From Atopobium sp. UBA1382 (GTDB lineage Bacteria; Actinomycetota; Coriobacteriia; Coriobacteriales; Atopobiaceae), in assembly GCA_002305805.1 (NCBI GenBank), contig DBQY01000016.1:171331-182283 (forward strand): a stretch of DNA of 10,953 bases, read 5' to 3'. Positions 1 through 6,577 of this stretch are shown one piece after another. Under the pieces are notes generated by a model. It was not told the origin of the DNA. It did no database searches and saw only the letters and a list, made by a program, of their open reading frames with translations. The position numbers and the translations under genes were made by a program. Positions within the stretch are counted from its first letter, which is position 1. Each line of letters starts with the position of its first letter.

Positions 1-11
1 TGACCCCCACG

Positions 12-46
12 CGGGCGGCCGGCTTTTGGGTCGGCCGTCCGTTTTT
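12..46 (+). terminator. Intrinsic terminator of an upstream gene
   Basis: A 10-base-pair GC stem (12-21 with 32-41, one G:T pair) encloses a 10-base loop and is followed by five T residues at 42-46. This is a rho-independent terminator reading rightward. The gene it serves lies outside the window; the TGA at positions 1-3 could be its stop codon, but that cannot be tested here. It insulates the flavodiiron gene from upstream transcription. Confidence 0.85.
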
Positions 47-61
47 CTTGCGCGCTCGGGG

Positions 62-67
62 TAGAAT
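62..67 (+). promoter_or_regulatory. Possible -10 box for the flavodiiron gene
   Basis: TAGAAT at 62-67 matches the sigma-70 -10 consensus in five of six positions and lies between the upstream terminator and the ribosome binding site. It would start the transcript near 74. No convincing -35 box is visible, since the proper distance falls in the terminator T-run. AAGGAGG at 96-102 is the ribosome binding site, four bases before the ATG. Confidence 0.45.
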
Positions 68-106
68 GCTGCCAGATAGATGTCACTTCCACCACAAGGA
101 GGCCCC

Positions 107-1291
107 ATGCTTTCCGCTGTTCAAATCAAGCCGGACGTCTACTGGGTCGGCGCGCTCGACTGGAACGCGCGCGAGTTTCATGGCTACACCACCGAGGCCG
201 GTATCACCTACAACGCCTACCTCATCTTGGACGAGAAGGTCACGCTCATCGATACGGCCAAGGTCACCTTCACTGACGAGCTGCTCGAGCGCATCTCCTC
301 GGTGGTCGATCCGTCCAGGATCGACGTCCTCATCGCCAACCACGTGGAGATGGATCATTCCGGCAACACGCCCACGGTCAAGCGTCTGGCACCGAACTGC
401 CAGATCTACTGCTCCGCGCCGCAGGGTGTGAAGAACATGACCGCGCACTTCGGCGATCTGGGCTACAACGGCGTCAAGACCGGCGACACCCTGTGCATCG
501 GCAAGCGCACGTTGACCTTTGTGCAGACGCCGATGGTTCACTGGCCGGACAACATGGTCACCTACGACGCCTACGACAAGATCCTCTTCTCCAACGACGC
601 GTTTGGCCAGCACTTTGCCAGCTCGGCCCGCTTTGACGACGAGAACGACATGTGCGAGGTCATGCACCAGGCGCACAAGTACTACGCCAACATCGTGCAG
701 CCGTACCGCGCACAGGCGGCCGCGGCCGTGAAGGCGGTGCGCGGGCTCGGCCCGGATGCGCTCGAGCTGATCTGCCCGGCGCACGGCATCGTCTGGCGCA
801 GCCATGTGGAGGACATCCTCGCTGCCTACGAGCGCTTTGTCTCCGGAGAGGTGGAGGAGCGCGCGCTGGTGGTCTACGACTCCATGTGGCACTCCACCGA
901 GAAGATCGCCCGCGCGCTCGTGGACGGATTCCTGGCCGCCGGCGTCCCCGCGCAGCTCATGGATCTCAAGGAGAACCACATCTCCAACGTGATGGACGTG
1001 TTCATGGACTGCAAGTACGTGTGCGTGGGCTCGCCGACGCTCAACAGCCAGATGCTGCCGACCGTGGCTGGCTTCCTCACGTACATGAAGGGGCTCTCGC
1101 CCAAGAACGAGAACCGTGTGGGTCTGGCGTTTGGCAGCTACGGCTGGGCACCGATGGGTCCCAAGAACGTCGCGGCAGAGCTCGAGGCGGCAGGTTTCCG
1201 GATGCCCGTCGACACGCTTGCCGTGAACTGGATACCCGGCGAGGAGCAGCTGGATGCCGCCCGCGACGCGGTGGCGAGTCTGATGGCCTAG
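107..1291 (+). CDS. fprA: Flavodiiron protein (FprA family), oxygen/NO reductase
   Basis: This 394-residue protein has the size of a two-domain class A flavodiiron protein. Residues 1 to about 250 form the metallo-beta-lactamase-like domain, with all expected diiron ligands visible: H79, E81, D83 and H84 in HVEMDH, then H145, D164 and H226. Residues about 253-394 form a flavodoxin domain, with an FMN-phosphate loop near YDSMWHSTEK (257-266), SPTLNS at 309-314 and GSYGWAP at 343-349. The family reduces O2 to water, or NO to N2O, in the cytoplasm of anaerobes using electrons from rubredoxin or a flavin reductase. No rubredoxin or reductase domain is fused here, so the electron donor must be encoded elsewhere. 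The ATG at 107 is chosen over the in-frame ATG at 80 because AAGGAGG (96-102) sits four bases before it. The gene is flanked by terminators and is probably monocistronic. Whether O2 or NO is preferred cannot be read from sequence. Confidence 0.95.
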   Translation: MLSAVQIKPDVYWVGALDWNAREFHGYTTEAGITYNAYLILDEKVTLIDTAKVTFTDELLERISSVVDPSRIDVLIANHVEMDHSGNTPTVKRLAPNCQIYCSAPQGVKNMTAHFGDLGYNGVKTGDTLCIGKRTLTFVQTPMVHWPDNMVTYDAYDKILFSNDAFGQHFASSARFDDENDMCEVMHQAHKYYANIVQPYRAQAAAAVKAVRGLGPDALELICPAHGIVWRSHVEDILAAYERFVSGEVEERALVVYDSMWHSTEKIARALVDGFLAAGVPAQLMDLKENHISNVMDVFMDCKYVCVGSPTLNSQMLPTVAGFLTYMKGLSPKNENRVGLAFGSYGWAPMGPKNVAAELEAAGFRMPVDTLAVNWIPGEEQLDAARDAVASLMA

Positions 1292-1324
1292 GGACGCTGC
1301 GGGTAATAGAACCCAAACGTACAG

Positions 1325-1352
1325 GGGCCGCCCGTTTGGGCGGCCCTTTTTT
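1325..1352 (+). terminator. Intrinsic terminator of the flavodiiron gene
   Basis: A perfect 9-base-pair stem (1325-1333 with 1338-1346) with loop GTTT is followed by six T residues at 1347-1352. It lies 33 bases after the fprA stop codon and separates it from the next gene. Confidence 0.95.
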
Positions 1353-1457
1353 CTTAACTTGCACGTAGCTGACACGATTGGAAAAAACTATCGAATCAAA
1401 CCCAGCCATGGACCGTCCGAAACCATCTATCTTCGTGTAAACAGCAGGGGAGGGTTC

Positions 1458-2450
1458 ATGAGGGAGCTAAGGGTTGGGTTTGAGTCGGCGCTGGACTTCT
1501 GGCGGTCGGCACGTGTTGCTGCGCCCGGTCGGGTCTCCGAGGACCCCGAGGGGAAGGTCTACGGCGCGCGCGAGCTCTCGCTCTCCGAGCAGGTGAGTCT
1601 TGCGTGCAACCTCTGCAATACAGAGCCCCCACTCGACGTCGTGGTGCCTGATGCGGCTATGCGCATCAACAGCGAACGCGTGAGCAGCCATGTGTGGTCG
1701 GGTCCAATTCTAGAGAAGCACCTTGTTCTTCTGAGTGGCAGCGTGCGGGTCTGCCGTCCGCCGGCTCTGTTTGTACAGCTTGCTGCAGTTATGGGCGAGG
1801 TCGATCTCGCGAGGGTTGGATACGAGCTGTGTGGCACCTATACGCTCGACGGGGGCTCCGAGAGCGTAGAGGGCATCCCACCTTTGGCCAATCTGGATGA
1901 GCTCGTTGGATATGCAAGGTCCGCGAAGGCTATCGGGGTCCGCGGTGCTGCAAGAGCGCTGCGCGTTCTCGATAACGTGGTTGAGGGGTCGGCCTCTCCC
2001 GAAGAGACCAATGTCGCCATCTTCCTAGCAAGCTCTCGACTGCATGGAGGTGCCGGAGTTCCTGGGTTTCGCATGAACGTTTCGATGCACCTGCCCGACG
2101 AGCTTGCGGCGGCATTGGGCCAGAAGACTGCAAAACCTGACTTCTCGTGGCAAAACGGTACGGTCGGAGAGTATGACAGCGACGCGTTTCATCGCAGTCC
2201 TGACGCTCGCGTCCGCGATGAGAGGAAACGTCGCGCCTATCAGGCTGTGGGGCTTGATTGCGTCACCATGACACGGGGAACCTTTCGGAGCAACGTGGAG
2301 CTCGACCTGTTCGTGGCAGACCTGGAAAAGAGTCTCGGCCTGCATCGGAACCCGCCAAGCGAAAGGATGCTCGCCGCTCGACGGGATCTCCGCGAGCGAT
2401 TGTTTGGCCCAGAGGATATCGCGATGGCAATTCGAGCGCTCAGGGACTAG
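1458..2450 (+). CDS. Hypothetical protein with DUF559/Vsr-like nuclease C-terminus
   Basis: I do not recognise a named gene; the protein has 330 residues. Residues about 55-130 (VVVPDAA, then SGSVRVCRPPALFVQLA, then GYELCGTY) match the general layout of the middle part of actinobacterial AbiEi-like proteins. In those a short beta region is followed by a 'prescribed by this locus, helix, LA' pattern. Residues about 225-275 carry the core of the DUF559/Vsr nuclease fold: PDF at 227-229, GEYDSDAFH at 237-245, then D-x-x-R-(K/R) helices and GLDCVTMT at 265-272. D228, E238 and D240 are the candidate metal-binding residues. No signal peptide or membrane segment is seen. The start at 1458 follows GGGGAGGG (1447-1454); an in-frame ATG at 1359 lies just past the terminator and lacks a site. 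Codon use (AGG, CTA, more A/T at third positions) is unlike its neighbours, which suggests horizontal gain. A role in defence or toxin-antitoxin biology is inference only, and no partner gene is adjacent. Confidence 0.8.
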   Translation: MRELRVGFESALDFWRSARVAAPGRVSEDPEGKVYGARELSLSEQVSLACNLCNTEPPLDVVVPDAAMRINSERVSSHVWSGPILEKHLVLLSGSVRVCRPPALFVQLAAVMGEVDLARVGYELCGTYTLDGGSESVEGIPPLANLDELVGYARSAKAIGVRGAARALRVLDNVVEGSASPEETNVAIFLASSRLHGGAGVPGFRMNVSMHLPDELAAALGQKTAKPDFSWQNGTVGEYDSDAFHRSPDARVRDERKRRAYQAVGLDCVTMTRGTFRSNVELDLFVADLEKSLGLHRNPPSERMLAARRDLRERLFGPEDIAMAIRALRD

Positions 2451-2480
2451 GGCGCGTGCGTTGCCGTTCCAAAATGACGT

Positions 2481-2682
2481 CTCGTGCAACAATTTGCCAG
2501 TCCGGAAATCAAAATGCCCGCTCGTGTAGCACGAAGTAGTTCACAAAAGAAGCCGAACATTATTTTCGGAATTAGTTATCTGGGCAAATGCAATGCCGCT
2601 TGATTTCTCGGAGGCATGGCGCCAAAAAACATGCTGCACGAATGAGCATTTTGATTTGTGAAATCGCTCGATGTTGCACGAG
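2481..2682. repeat. Inverted CTCGTGCAAC / GTTGCACGAG motifs
   Basis: CTCGTGCAAC at 2481-2490 is the exact reverse complement of GTTGCACGAG at 2673-2682. Related copies lie between them: CCGCTCGTG at 2518-2526 (matching CACGAGCGG at 2677-2685 in reverse), TCGTG-TAG-CACGA at 2522-2534, and TGCACGA at 2635-2641. The second arm is also part of a CGCTCG/CGAGCG stem (2665-2670 with 2679-2684). They could be protein binding sites or the ends of a decayed element. The motifs are real, but their meaning is not known. Confidence 0.4.
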
Positions 2683-2758
2683 CGGTCGTTTTGCTGTGCC
2701 GCGGTAAGGCCCGGAGGGTCAACGAGGGGCGTACCGTGCGTGTGGATTCGCGACCTGC

Positions 2759-2764
2759 TAAAAT
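2759..2764 (+). promoter_or_regulatory. Possible -10 box for the CNNM/CorC gene
   Basis: TAAAAT at 2759-2764 matches the -10 consensus in five of six positions. It would start transcription near 2771, giving a leader of about 75 bases before the ATG at 2845. This supports the 2845 start over the in-frame ATG at 2671, which lies upstream of the box. No good -35 box is seen. Confidence 0.4.
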
Positions 2765-2844
2765 CTATCCATTATGTCGACGGCGCCAGCGTCCCTGCCG
2801 TGACATGCATCTGTCATCCGACCGAGGAGGTTGCGCACAAGCGC

Positions 2845-4191
2845 ATGGACGTAGCGATATCTATTGTGGTCACTTTCCTGCTCACGTTGGCCAACGGCTA
2901 TTTCTCGATGTCCGAGCTTGCCGTAGTGAGCGCAAAGAGGGCAGTTCTCGAGCCGGAGGCTGAGGAGGGTGACCGCAAGGCGCGCGCCGCCCTTGACCTC
3001 GGCTCTAACTCCGAGCAGTTCCTCGCCACCATTCAGGTTGCCATCACGCTTGTGGGATTTGCGTCCTCGGCGTTCGCGAGCACCAGCCTTTCCGACCCGT
3101 TGGGTGGCTGGTTCATGAGCCTCGGCATGCCCGAGGGTATTGCCGTTCCCCTGGCGCCCGTCATCATCACCCTCGCGGTCTCCTATCTCTCCATCGTCGT
3201 GGGCGAGCTGGTTCCCAAGCGCATCGCCCTCTCCGATGCGGAGCGCACGGCCAAGTCGGTCGCCGGTCCCATCCGCGGCTTTATGACCATCGCCCGCCCG
3301 CTGGTCTGGCTTACCGCTAAGTCCGCGAACGGGCTTTCGGCTCTCTTGGGCATCAAGTCTGCTGACGAGCGTGACAGCGTCTCCGAGGAGGAGATCAAGT
3401 ACATGGTGGCCGACGCCGACGAGCTCTCCGACCAGGAGAAGTCGATGATTCACGAGGTCATCGAGCTCGGCGACACCATCGCTCGCGAGGTCATGGTCCC
3501 GCGCGTGGACATGACCGCCGTCGAGGACACCATGGCCCTCTCCGAGGTTCTGGCCATCATGCGCCGCACCGGCTACTCGCGCATCCCCGTCTACCACGAG
3601 TCCGTCGACCGCATCGTCGGCATCGCCCACATCAAGGACATCATCAGCCCCATCCTCGACGAGGGCCGTGCCTCCGACCCCGTTGCCCGCCACGCGCGCA
3701 CGGCGGACTTCATCCCGGATACCAAGGACATCATCCCGCTTCTCTCCGAGATGCAGTCCAGCCACGATCAGATGGTCATCGTCGTGGACGAGTACGGCGG
3801 CACGGCCGGCGTCATCACGATCGAGGACATCGTCGAGGAGGTCGTCGGAGAGATCGAGGACGAGTTTGACCCGGACAACAAGTACCTCACGCAGCTCTCT
3901 GAACGCGAGTGGCTTGTTGACGGTCGCTTCTCCATCGATGATGCCATCGAGCTCGGCTGGCCCGTCGAGGACTCCGAGGAGTTCGAGACCATCGCCGGCT
4001 TCGTCCTTGACCAAGCGGACAAGCTTCCGCGCCCCGGTGATGTTTTCACAAAGGATGGGTATCAGTTCCGTGTGCAGTCCATGCGCGGACGTCGCCTCTC
4101 GATGCTGCGCGTCGTTGCCCCCGAGCCTCCGACGGAGGCCGATGCCGACGACGCTGACGGAGAGAAGCGGCCGGCCCCCGCTAAGGAGTAG
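2845..4191 (+). CDS. CNNM/CorC (HlyC) family membrane transport protein
   Basis: This 448-residue protein has the standard architecture and length of the family. Residues 1 to about 185 are the DUF21/CNNM membrane domain, with hydrophobic segments near 3-20, 60-80 and 98-124, the early SMSELAVVSAKR element (21-32) and the GELVPKR motif (120-126). Residues about 210-335 are a CBS pair beginning with the usual EVMVPRVDM (215-223) and including VDEYGGTAGVITIED (314-328). Residues about 345-423 are the CorC_HlyC domain. Family members are linked to Mg2+ export or homeostasis, with the CBS pair sensing nucleotides; older 'hemolysin' names are misleading. The acidic C-terminal tail (about 426-448) is low complexity. 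The start is set by alignment of the N-terminal helix with the family. AGGAGG (2825-2830) lies 14 bases upstream, longer than usual, and no other in-frame start lies closer to it. The gene appears to be single, since the next one has its own -10-like box. Confidence 0.93.
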   Translation: MDVAISIVVTFLLTLANGYFSMSELAVVSAKRAVLEPEAEEGDRKARAALDLGSNSEQFLATIQVAITLVGFASSAFASTSLSDPLGGWFMSLGMPEGIAVPLAPVIITLAVSYLSIVVGELVPKRIALSDAERTAKSVAGPIRGFMTIARPLVWLTAKSANGLSALLGIKSADERDSVSEEEIKYMVADADELSDQEKSMIHEVIELGDTIAREVMVPRVDMTAVEDTMALSEVLAIMRRTGYSRIPVYHESVDRIVGIAHIKDIISPILDEGRASDPVARHARTADFIPDTKDIIPLLSEMQSSHDQMVIVVDEYGGTAGVITIEDIVEEVVGEIEDEFDPDNKYLTQLSEREWLVDGRFSIDDAIELGWPVEDSEEFETIAGFVLDQADKLPRPGDVFTKDGYQFRVQSMRGRRLSMLRVVAPEPPTEADADDADGEKRPAPAKE

Positions 4192-4211
4192 GCCCACGCG
4201 CCGAGTTTCAC

Positions 4212-4217
4212 TACAAT
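4212..4217 (+). promoter_or_regulatory. Possible -10 box for the three-gene envelope operon
   Basis: TACAAT at 4212-4217 matches the -10 consensus in five of six positions and lies 21 bases after the CorC-like stop codon. The predicted leader (about 4224-4267) holds a GGCCC/GGGCC hairpin (4231-4235 with 4242-4246) without a T-run, then GAGGGAG before the ATG at 4268. No terminator separates the preceding gene, so read-through is also possible. Confidence 0.45.
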
Positions 4218-4267
4218 GAGGGAAAAGGCAGGCCCTTTCGCGGGCCGCGACTGAGAGGGAGCCTCAA

Positions 4268-5008
4268 ATGGCTCAGCTGTTCGACTTCAAGAAGGTCACG
4301 ATCGGCCCGCGCGCCCTTGTCGCCGCGGTGGAGCTTGCGCCGAGCGCGCCGCTTCTGACCAGCGAGGATCCGGAGGCAACCGAGCTCGTCCTCGAGCTCC
4401 TGCCCGACCTGCGCGACCACGTCTGCCTTGGCGACGTGGCTCCCACCTTTGGAGAGGTTGCTCCGGACACCGAGCTCGCCCACCTGCTCGAGCACGTGAC
4501 CGTGGAGCTGCTTGCCCAGACCGACATCGCCGGCGACGTCTCCTGTGGCCAGACCACCCAGGTTGACGAGCGCATCTACGAGATTACGCTTAACTGCCCC
4601 GATGACGTCCTCGTCGTTGGGGCGCTGTCGAGCGCCGCCTGGATTCTGCAGTGGGCCTTCTCGGGCGGCGGCGAGCCTCGTCCCGATGTCGATGCCATCG
4701 TCGGCGGTCTCGTGAGCCTCGTTGAGAGCCTCTCCGACCAGGTCGTCGAGGACGATGTCGTTGAGGAAGTGTCCGAGCCGGAGTCCGAGGCTGGGGAGGC
4801 TTTCGCCCCGGAGCCCGAACCCGAGCTGGAGCCCGAACCCGAGGCCGAGGAGGCTTCCGCGCCTGAGCCGGAACCCGAGCCCGAGCCGGAACCGGAGCCA
4901 GAACCCGAGCCCGAGCCCGAGCTGGAGCCGGAACCCGAGCCCGAGCCCCCCGCCCCGAGCACCTGGGACATGGACGACAACGTCCCGCGTCCCCATCTCG
5001 TTCGATAA
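4268..5008 (+). CDS. Cyanophycin-synthetase N-domain-like protein with Pro-Glu tail
   Basis: This 246-residue protein has two parts. Residues 1 to about 135 resemble the N-terminal domain of cyanophycin synthetase (CphA): [13 protein letters not shown] (72-84), then a GD-V-S-C-G-Q-T segment (89-96), then YEITLNC (104-110). These correspond to the family's 'HLIEHVALELQ ... GFGRTR ... Y-V-V-EY' run. The ATP-grasp and Mur-ligase-like catalytic domains of CphA are absent, so the protein cannot make cyanophycin by itself. Residues about 136-180 are an acidic linker, and 181-228 are almost pure Pro-Glu dipeptides, probably a stiff extended rod. The last 18 residues (STWDMDDN...) are a short conserved-looking cap. 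No signal peptide is seen, so a cytoplasmic location is likely. The ATG at 4268 has GAGGGAG seven bases or fewer before it. The YtxH-like gene follows 48 bases on. A scaffold or binding role is inference; the domain match is by eye. Confidence 0.85.
   Translation: MAQLFDFKKVTIGPRALVAAVELAPSAPLLTSEDPEATELVLELLPDLRDHVCLGDVAPTFGEVAPDTELAHLLEHVTVELLAQTDIAGDVSCGQTTQVDERIYEITLNCPDDVLVVGALSSAAWILQWAFSGGGEPRPDVDAIVGGLVSLVESLSDQVVEDDVVEEVSEPESEAGEAFAPEPEPELEPEPEAEEASAPEPEPEPEPEPEPEPEPEPELEPEPEPEPPAPSTWDMDDNVPRPHLVR
4808..4951 (+). repeat. Pro-Glu coding hexanucleotide repeat
   Basis: About 48 codons alternate GAG/GAA with CCC/CCG, with a few interruptions (Leu, Ala, Ser codons). This makes a degenerate 6-base tandem repeat inside the CphA-like gene. 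The mixed use of synonymous codons limits perfect repetition, which suggests selection for the peptide rather than recent DNA expansion. Length variation in steps of six bases would keep the frame. Confidence 0.9.
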
Positions 5009-5056
5009 CAGGCGCGTCGCCCGCGCCAGGCAAGTCCGCATCGACAGGAGGTACCA

Positions 5057-5506
5057 ATGAACAAGAAGACGGTTGGCTTCATCTTTGGAAGCATCGTCGG
5101 CGCTGCCGCCGGCGTCGTTGCGGGCGTCATGCTCGCCCCGCGCTCCGGCGCCGAAAGCCGCGCCATGGCGGCCGACGCCATGAACGACGCCTGGGATTCC
5201 GCCGTTGACACCTACGAGCGCGGCGCCAGCGTCGTGAACGACAAGTTCAACGCCGTTCGCCCCACCGTTGACGCCAAGACCGACGAGCTTCGCGCCAAGG
5301 TCGACCTTGCCCGCGAGCGCATGGACCAGCTGCGCGACTCCCTCTCCGAGGCCGTCGCCACCGCCTCCGACCAGGTCAAGGACGCCGCCTCCGCCGTCGC
5401 CGACCGCGTCTCCGCGATGACCGACGCCGCCCCGGCCGCCGAGAAGGCCGCCGAGAACGTTCACGTCGAGGTCGTCGAGGTCGACGAAGAGACCCCCGAG
5501 GCCTAG
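5057..5506 (+). CDS. YtxH-like membrane-anchored protein
   Basis: This 149-residue protein starts with MNKKTVGFIFGSIVGAAAG, a glycine-rich hydrophobic segment (residues about 6-27) with GxxxG spacing, followed by LAPRSGAE (26-33). That is the signature of the YtxH family (APxxGxE/R after the helix). The rest is a long Ala-rich amphipathic helix or coiled coil (about 35-130) with an acidic end. YtxH proteins are small, abundant, often stress-induced envelope proteins of unknown biochemical role. The N-terminal segment probably anchors it in the membrane with the helix in the cytoplasm or at the membrane face. AGGAGG at 5046-5051 lies five bases before the ATG. The PRC-barrel gene begins three bases after its stop, so the two are almost surely co-transcribed. 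Confidence 0.9.
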   Translation: MNKKTVGFIFGSIVGAAAGVVAGVMLAPRSGAESRAMAADAMNDAWDSAVDTYERGASVVNDKFNAVRPTVDAKTDELRAKVDLARERMDQLRDSLSEAVATASDQVKDAASAVADRVSAMTDAAPAAEKAAENVHVEVVEVDEETPEA

Positions 5507-5509
5507 AGC

Positions 5510-6511
5510 GTGCTCAGAATCAGTTCTCTCACGGGCCAGCGTGTCCTTCTCTTCAAGAAGACGACCAAGGCCAAGGATGGCACCGTCACGGACAAGTACC
5601 AGAAGTTCGGACGCGTGCGCGCCGCGGTCTTCTCGCCAGACGGGAAGCACGTCGCTGGCTTCGTGATTAAGCGCCCCGACGTCGCGGGCATGGTCAGGCG
5701 TGCCGACGCCTTTGTGACGTGGGACTCCCTCACGCGCATGGACGAGAAGAACCTCCTCGTGTCACGTCCCGAGGACGGCTTGGATGATGCCGCGCTGACC
5801 CGCCTTGACCTCGACTGGGACCGCTGCATCATGTGGTCCGGCATGGATGCCAAGACCACGGAGGGCAAGCCGCTCGGCTACGTCTCGGATGCCGAGTATG
5901 ACGAGAAGACCGGTAGGGTCACGCGCTTCTTCACTGCCGACGGCGGCATGGCACGCGCCCTCATCGGCTCCTTTGTCATCGAGCCGGACATGGTCCGCGG
6001 CTACCGCGACGGCTTCATGGTCGTGGACGTTCGCGACAAGGGCGTCGAGCTCGACGGCGGCCTCGCCGGCGCCGCCGGCGAGGGGTACGCAAAGGCCAAG
6101 GCCGGCGCGTCCGTCGTTGGAAAGAAGGTCGGCGCCGCGGCAGGCGAGGCCGTGGACAAGGGCTCGTTTGCGCTCGGCAAGGTGCTCGGCAAGGCCCGTC
6201 GCGCCATTGCGGACGCGACCACGCCCGAGGACGAGCCGCCCGCCGTGCCTGAGGTGCCCGCAGCAAACGTCCGCGTGGAGAAGCCCGCGCAGCGCATCGC
6301 CGAGAAGAGCGCCGGTCCCTCGACCGCCAAGAAGGCCAAGCCCAAGACCTACGCGCCCGCCGCCAAGACGACAGCCAAGAAGCCGGCCCCCGAGAAGAAG
6401 CCTGCCCCCTCGACAGGAGACAAGGTCGCGCGTGCCGCCGGCAAGCAGCTCAGCGGCTTTGGCAAGATGTTCGGCGACTTCAAGGACGAGTTCAACAAGG
6501 CCAGCAAGTAG
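5510..6511 (+). CDS. PRC-barrel domain protein with Lys/Ala/Pro-rich tail
   Basis: This 333-residue protein begins with GTG three bases after the YtxH-like stop; GAGG at 5498-5501 gives an eight-base spacing. Residues 1 to about 75 form one PRC-barrel-like beta domain (LRISSLTGQRV, then KFGRVRAAVFSPDGKHVAGFVI). Residues about 115-175 form a second (GKPLGYVSDAEYDEKTGRVTRF, then DGFMVVDV). Residues about 183-232 are a Gly/Ala/Lys helical stretch, and 238-305 are a Lys-Pro-Ala-rich disordered segment like histone H1 or eukaryote-like linker tails. The last 25 residues (SGFGKMFGDFKDEFNK) form an amphipathic helix. PRC-barrels bind proteins or RNA in RimM and photosynthetic reaction centre H subunits; in Actinobacteria related proteins act in cell division or envelope work. 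No signal peptide is seen. The basic tail could bind DNA, acidic polymers or the acidic CphA-like partner encoded upstream; that is inference. Confidence 0.88.
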   Translation: MLRISSLTGQRVLLFKKTTKAKDGTVTDKYQKFGRVRAAVFSPDGKHVAGFVIKRPDVAGMVRRADAFVTWDSLTRMDEKNLLVSRPEDGLDDAALTRLDLDWDRCIMWSGMDAKTTEGKPLGYVSDAEYDEKTGRVTRFFTADGGMARALIGSFVIEPDMVRGYRDGFMVVDVRDKGVELDGGLAGAAGEGYAKAKAGASVVGKKVGAAAGEAVDKGSFALGKVLGKARRAIADATTPEDEPPAVPEVPAANVRVEKPAQRIAEKSAGPSTAKKAKPKTYAPAAKTTAKKPAPEKKPAPSTGDKVARAAGKQLSGFGKMFGDFKDEFNKASK

Positions 6512-6526
6512 CACGAAACGTCAGCC

Positions 6527-6573
6527 GCACAACGCGGGGGCGGGGGCATCGACCTCCGCCCCCGTTCTTGTGC
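6527..6573. terminator. Strong hairpin terminator between convergent genes
   Basis: A 12-base-pair stem (6535-6546 with 6553-6564, one G:T pair) with loop CATCGA is followed on the + strand by TTCTT. The flanks GCACAA (6527-6532) and TTGTGC (6568-6573) also pair. It ends the PRC-barrel operon. It also lies just past the stop codon of the minus-strand EEP gene (6578), so it may stop both transcripts, though the T-run on the minus side is poor. Confidence 0.85.
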
Positions 6574-6577
6574 AGCC

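Larger units (their letters stand above)
2451..2844. other. Long AT-rich intergenic region, no gene supported
   Basis: This 394-base gap is clearly richer in A and T than the coding DNA around it, mainly between about 2475 and 2665. No reading frame in it has both a ribosome binding site and protein-like composition. It contains several TCGTGCA/TGCACGA-type motifs, small hairpins (2522-2534; 2631-2649; 2665-2684) and, at its right end, a likely promoter for the CNNM/CorC gene. AGGAGG at 2825-2830 is that gene's ribosome binding site. The left part may be a remnant of the acquired DNA carrying the preceding gene. Confidence 0.7.

Noticed and set aside
83..1375. Long minus-strand reading frame across the flavodiiron gene
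   Set aside because: It is a shadow of fprA in GC-rich DNA: it lacks a ribosome binding site, resembles no protein, and the plus strand has complete family motifs.
1359..1457. Upstream in-frame ATG extending the DUF559-like protein by 33 residues
   Set aside because: It begins six bases after the terminator T-run, leaving no room for a promoter or ribosome binding site, while GGGGAGGG precedes the ATG at 1458.
2631..2660. ATGCT/AGCAT hairpin followed by TTTTGATTT as a terminator of the DUF559-like gene
   Set aside because: The stem is five AT-rich base pairs with a nine-base loop, about 180 bases past the stop codon, so it is too weak to call.
2671..2844. Upstream in-frame ATG extending the CorC-like protein by 58 residues
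   Set aside because: The added residues do not match the family N-terminus, and a promoter-like TAAAAT lies inside the extension.
2758..4197. 479-codon minus-strand frame opposite the CorC-like gene
   Set aside because: Its composition is the mirror of the plus-strand codon bias, and the plus strand encodes DUF21, CBS and CorC_HlyC domains in order.
4231..4246. GGCCC/GGGCC hairpin before the CphA-like gene as a terminator
   Set aside because: The stem is only five base pairs and no T-run follows; it is at most a leader hairpin.
4211..5650. Minus-strand frame with Gly/Leu/Arg repeats
   Set aside because: The repeats are the reverse reading of the Pro-Glu rod. The frame crosses two plus-strand genes and has no start site.
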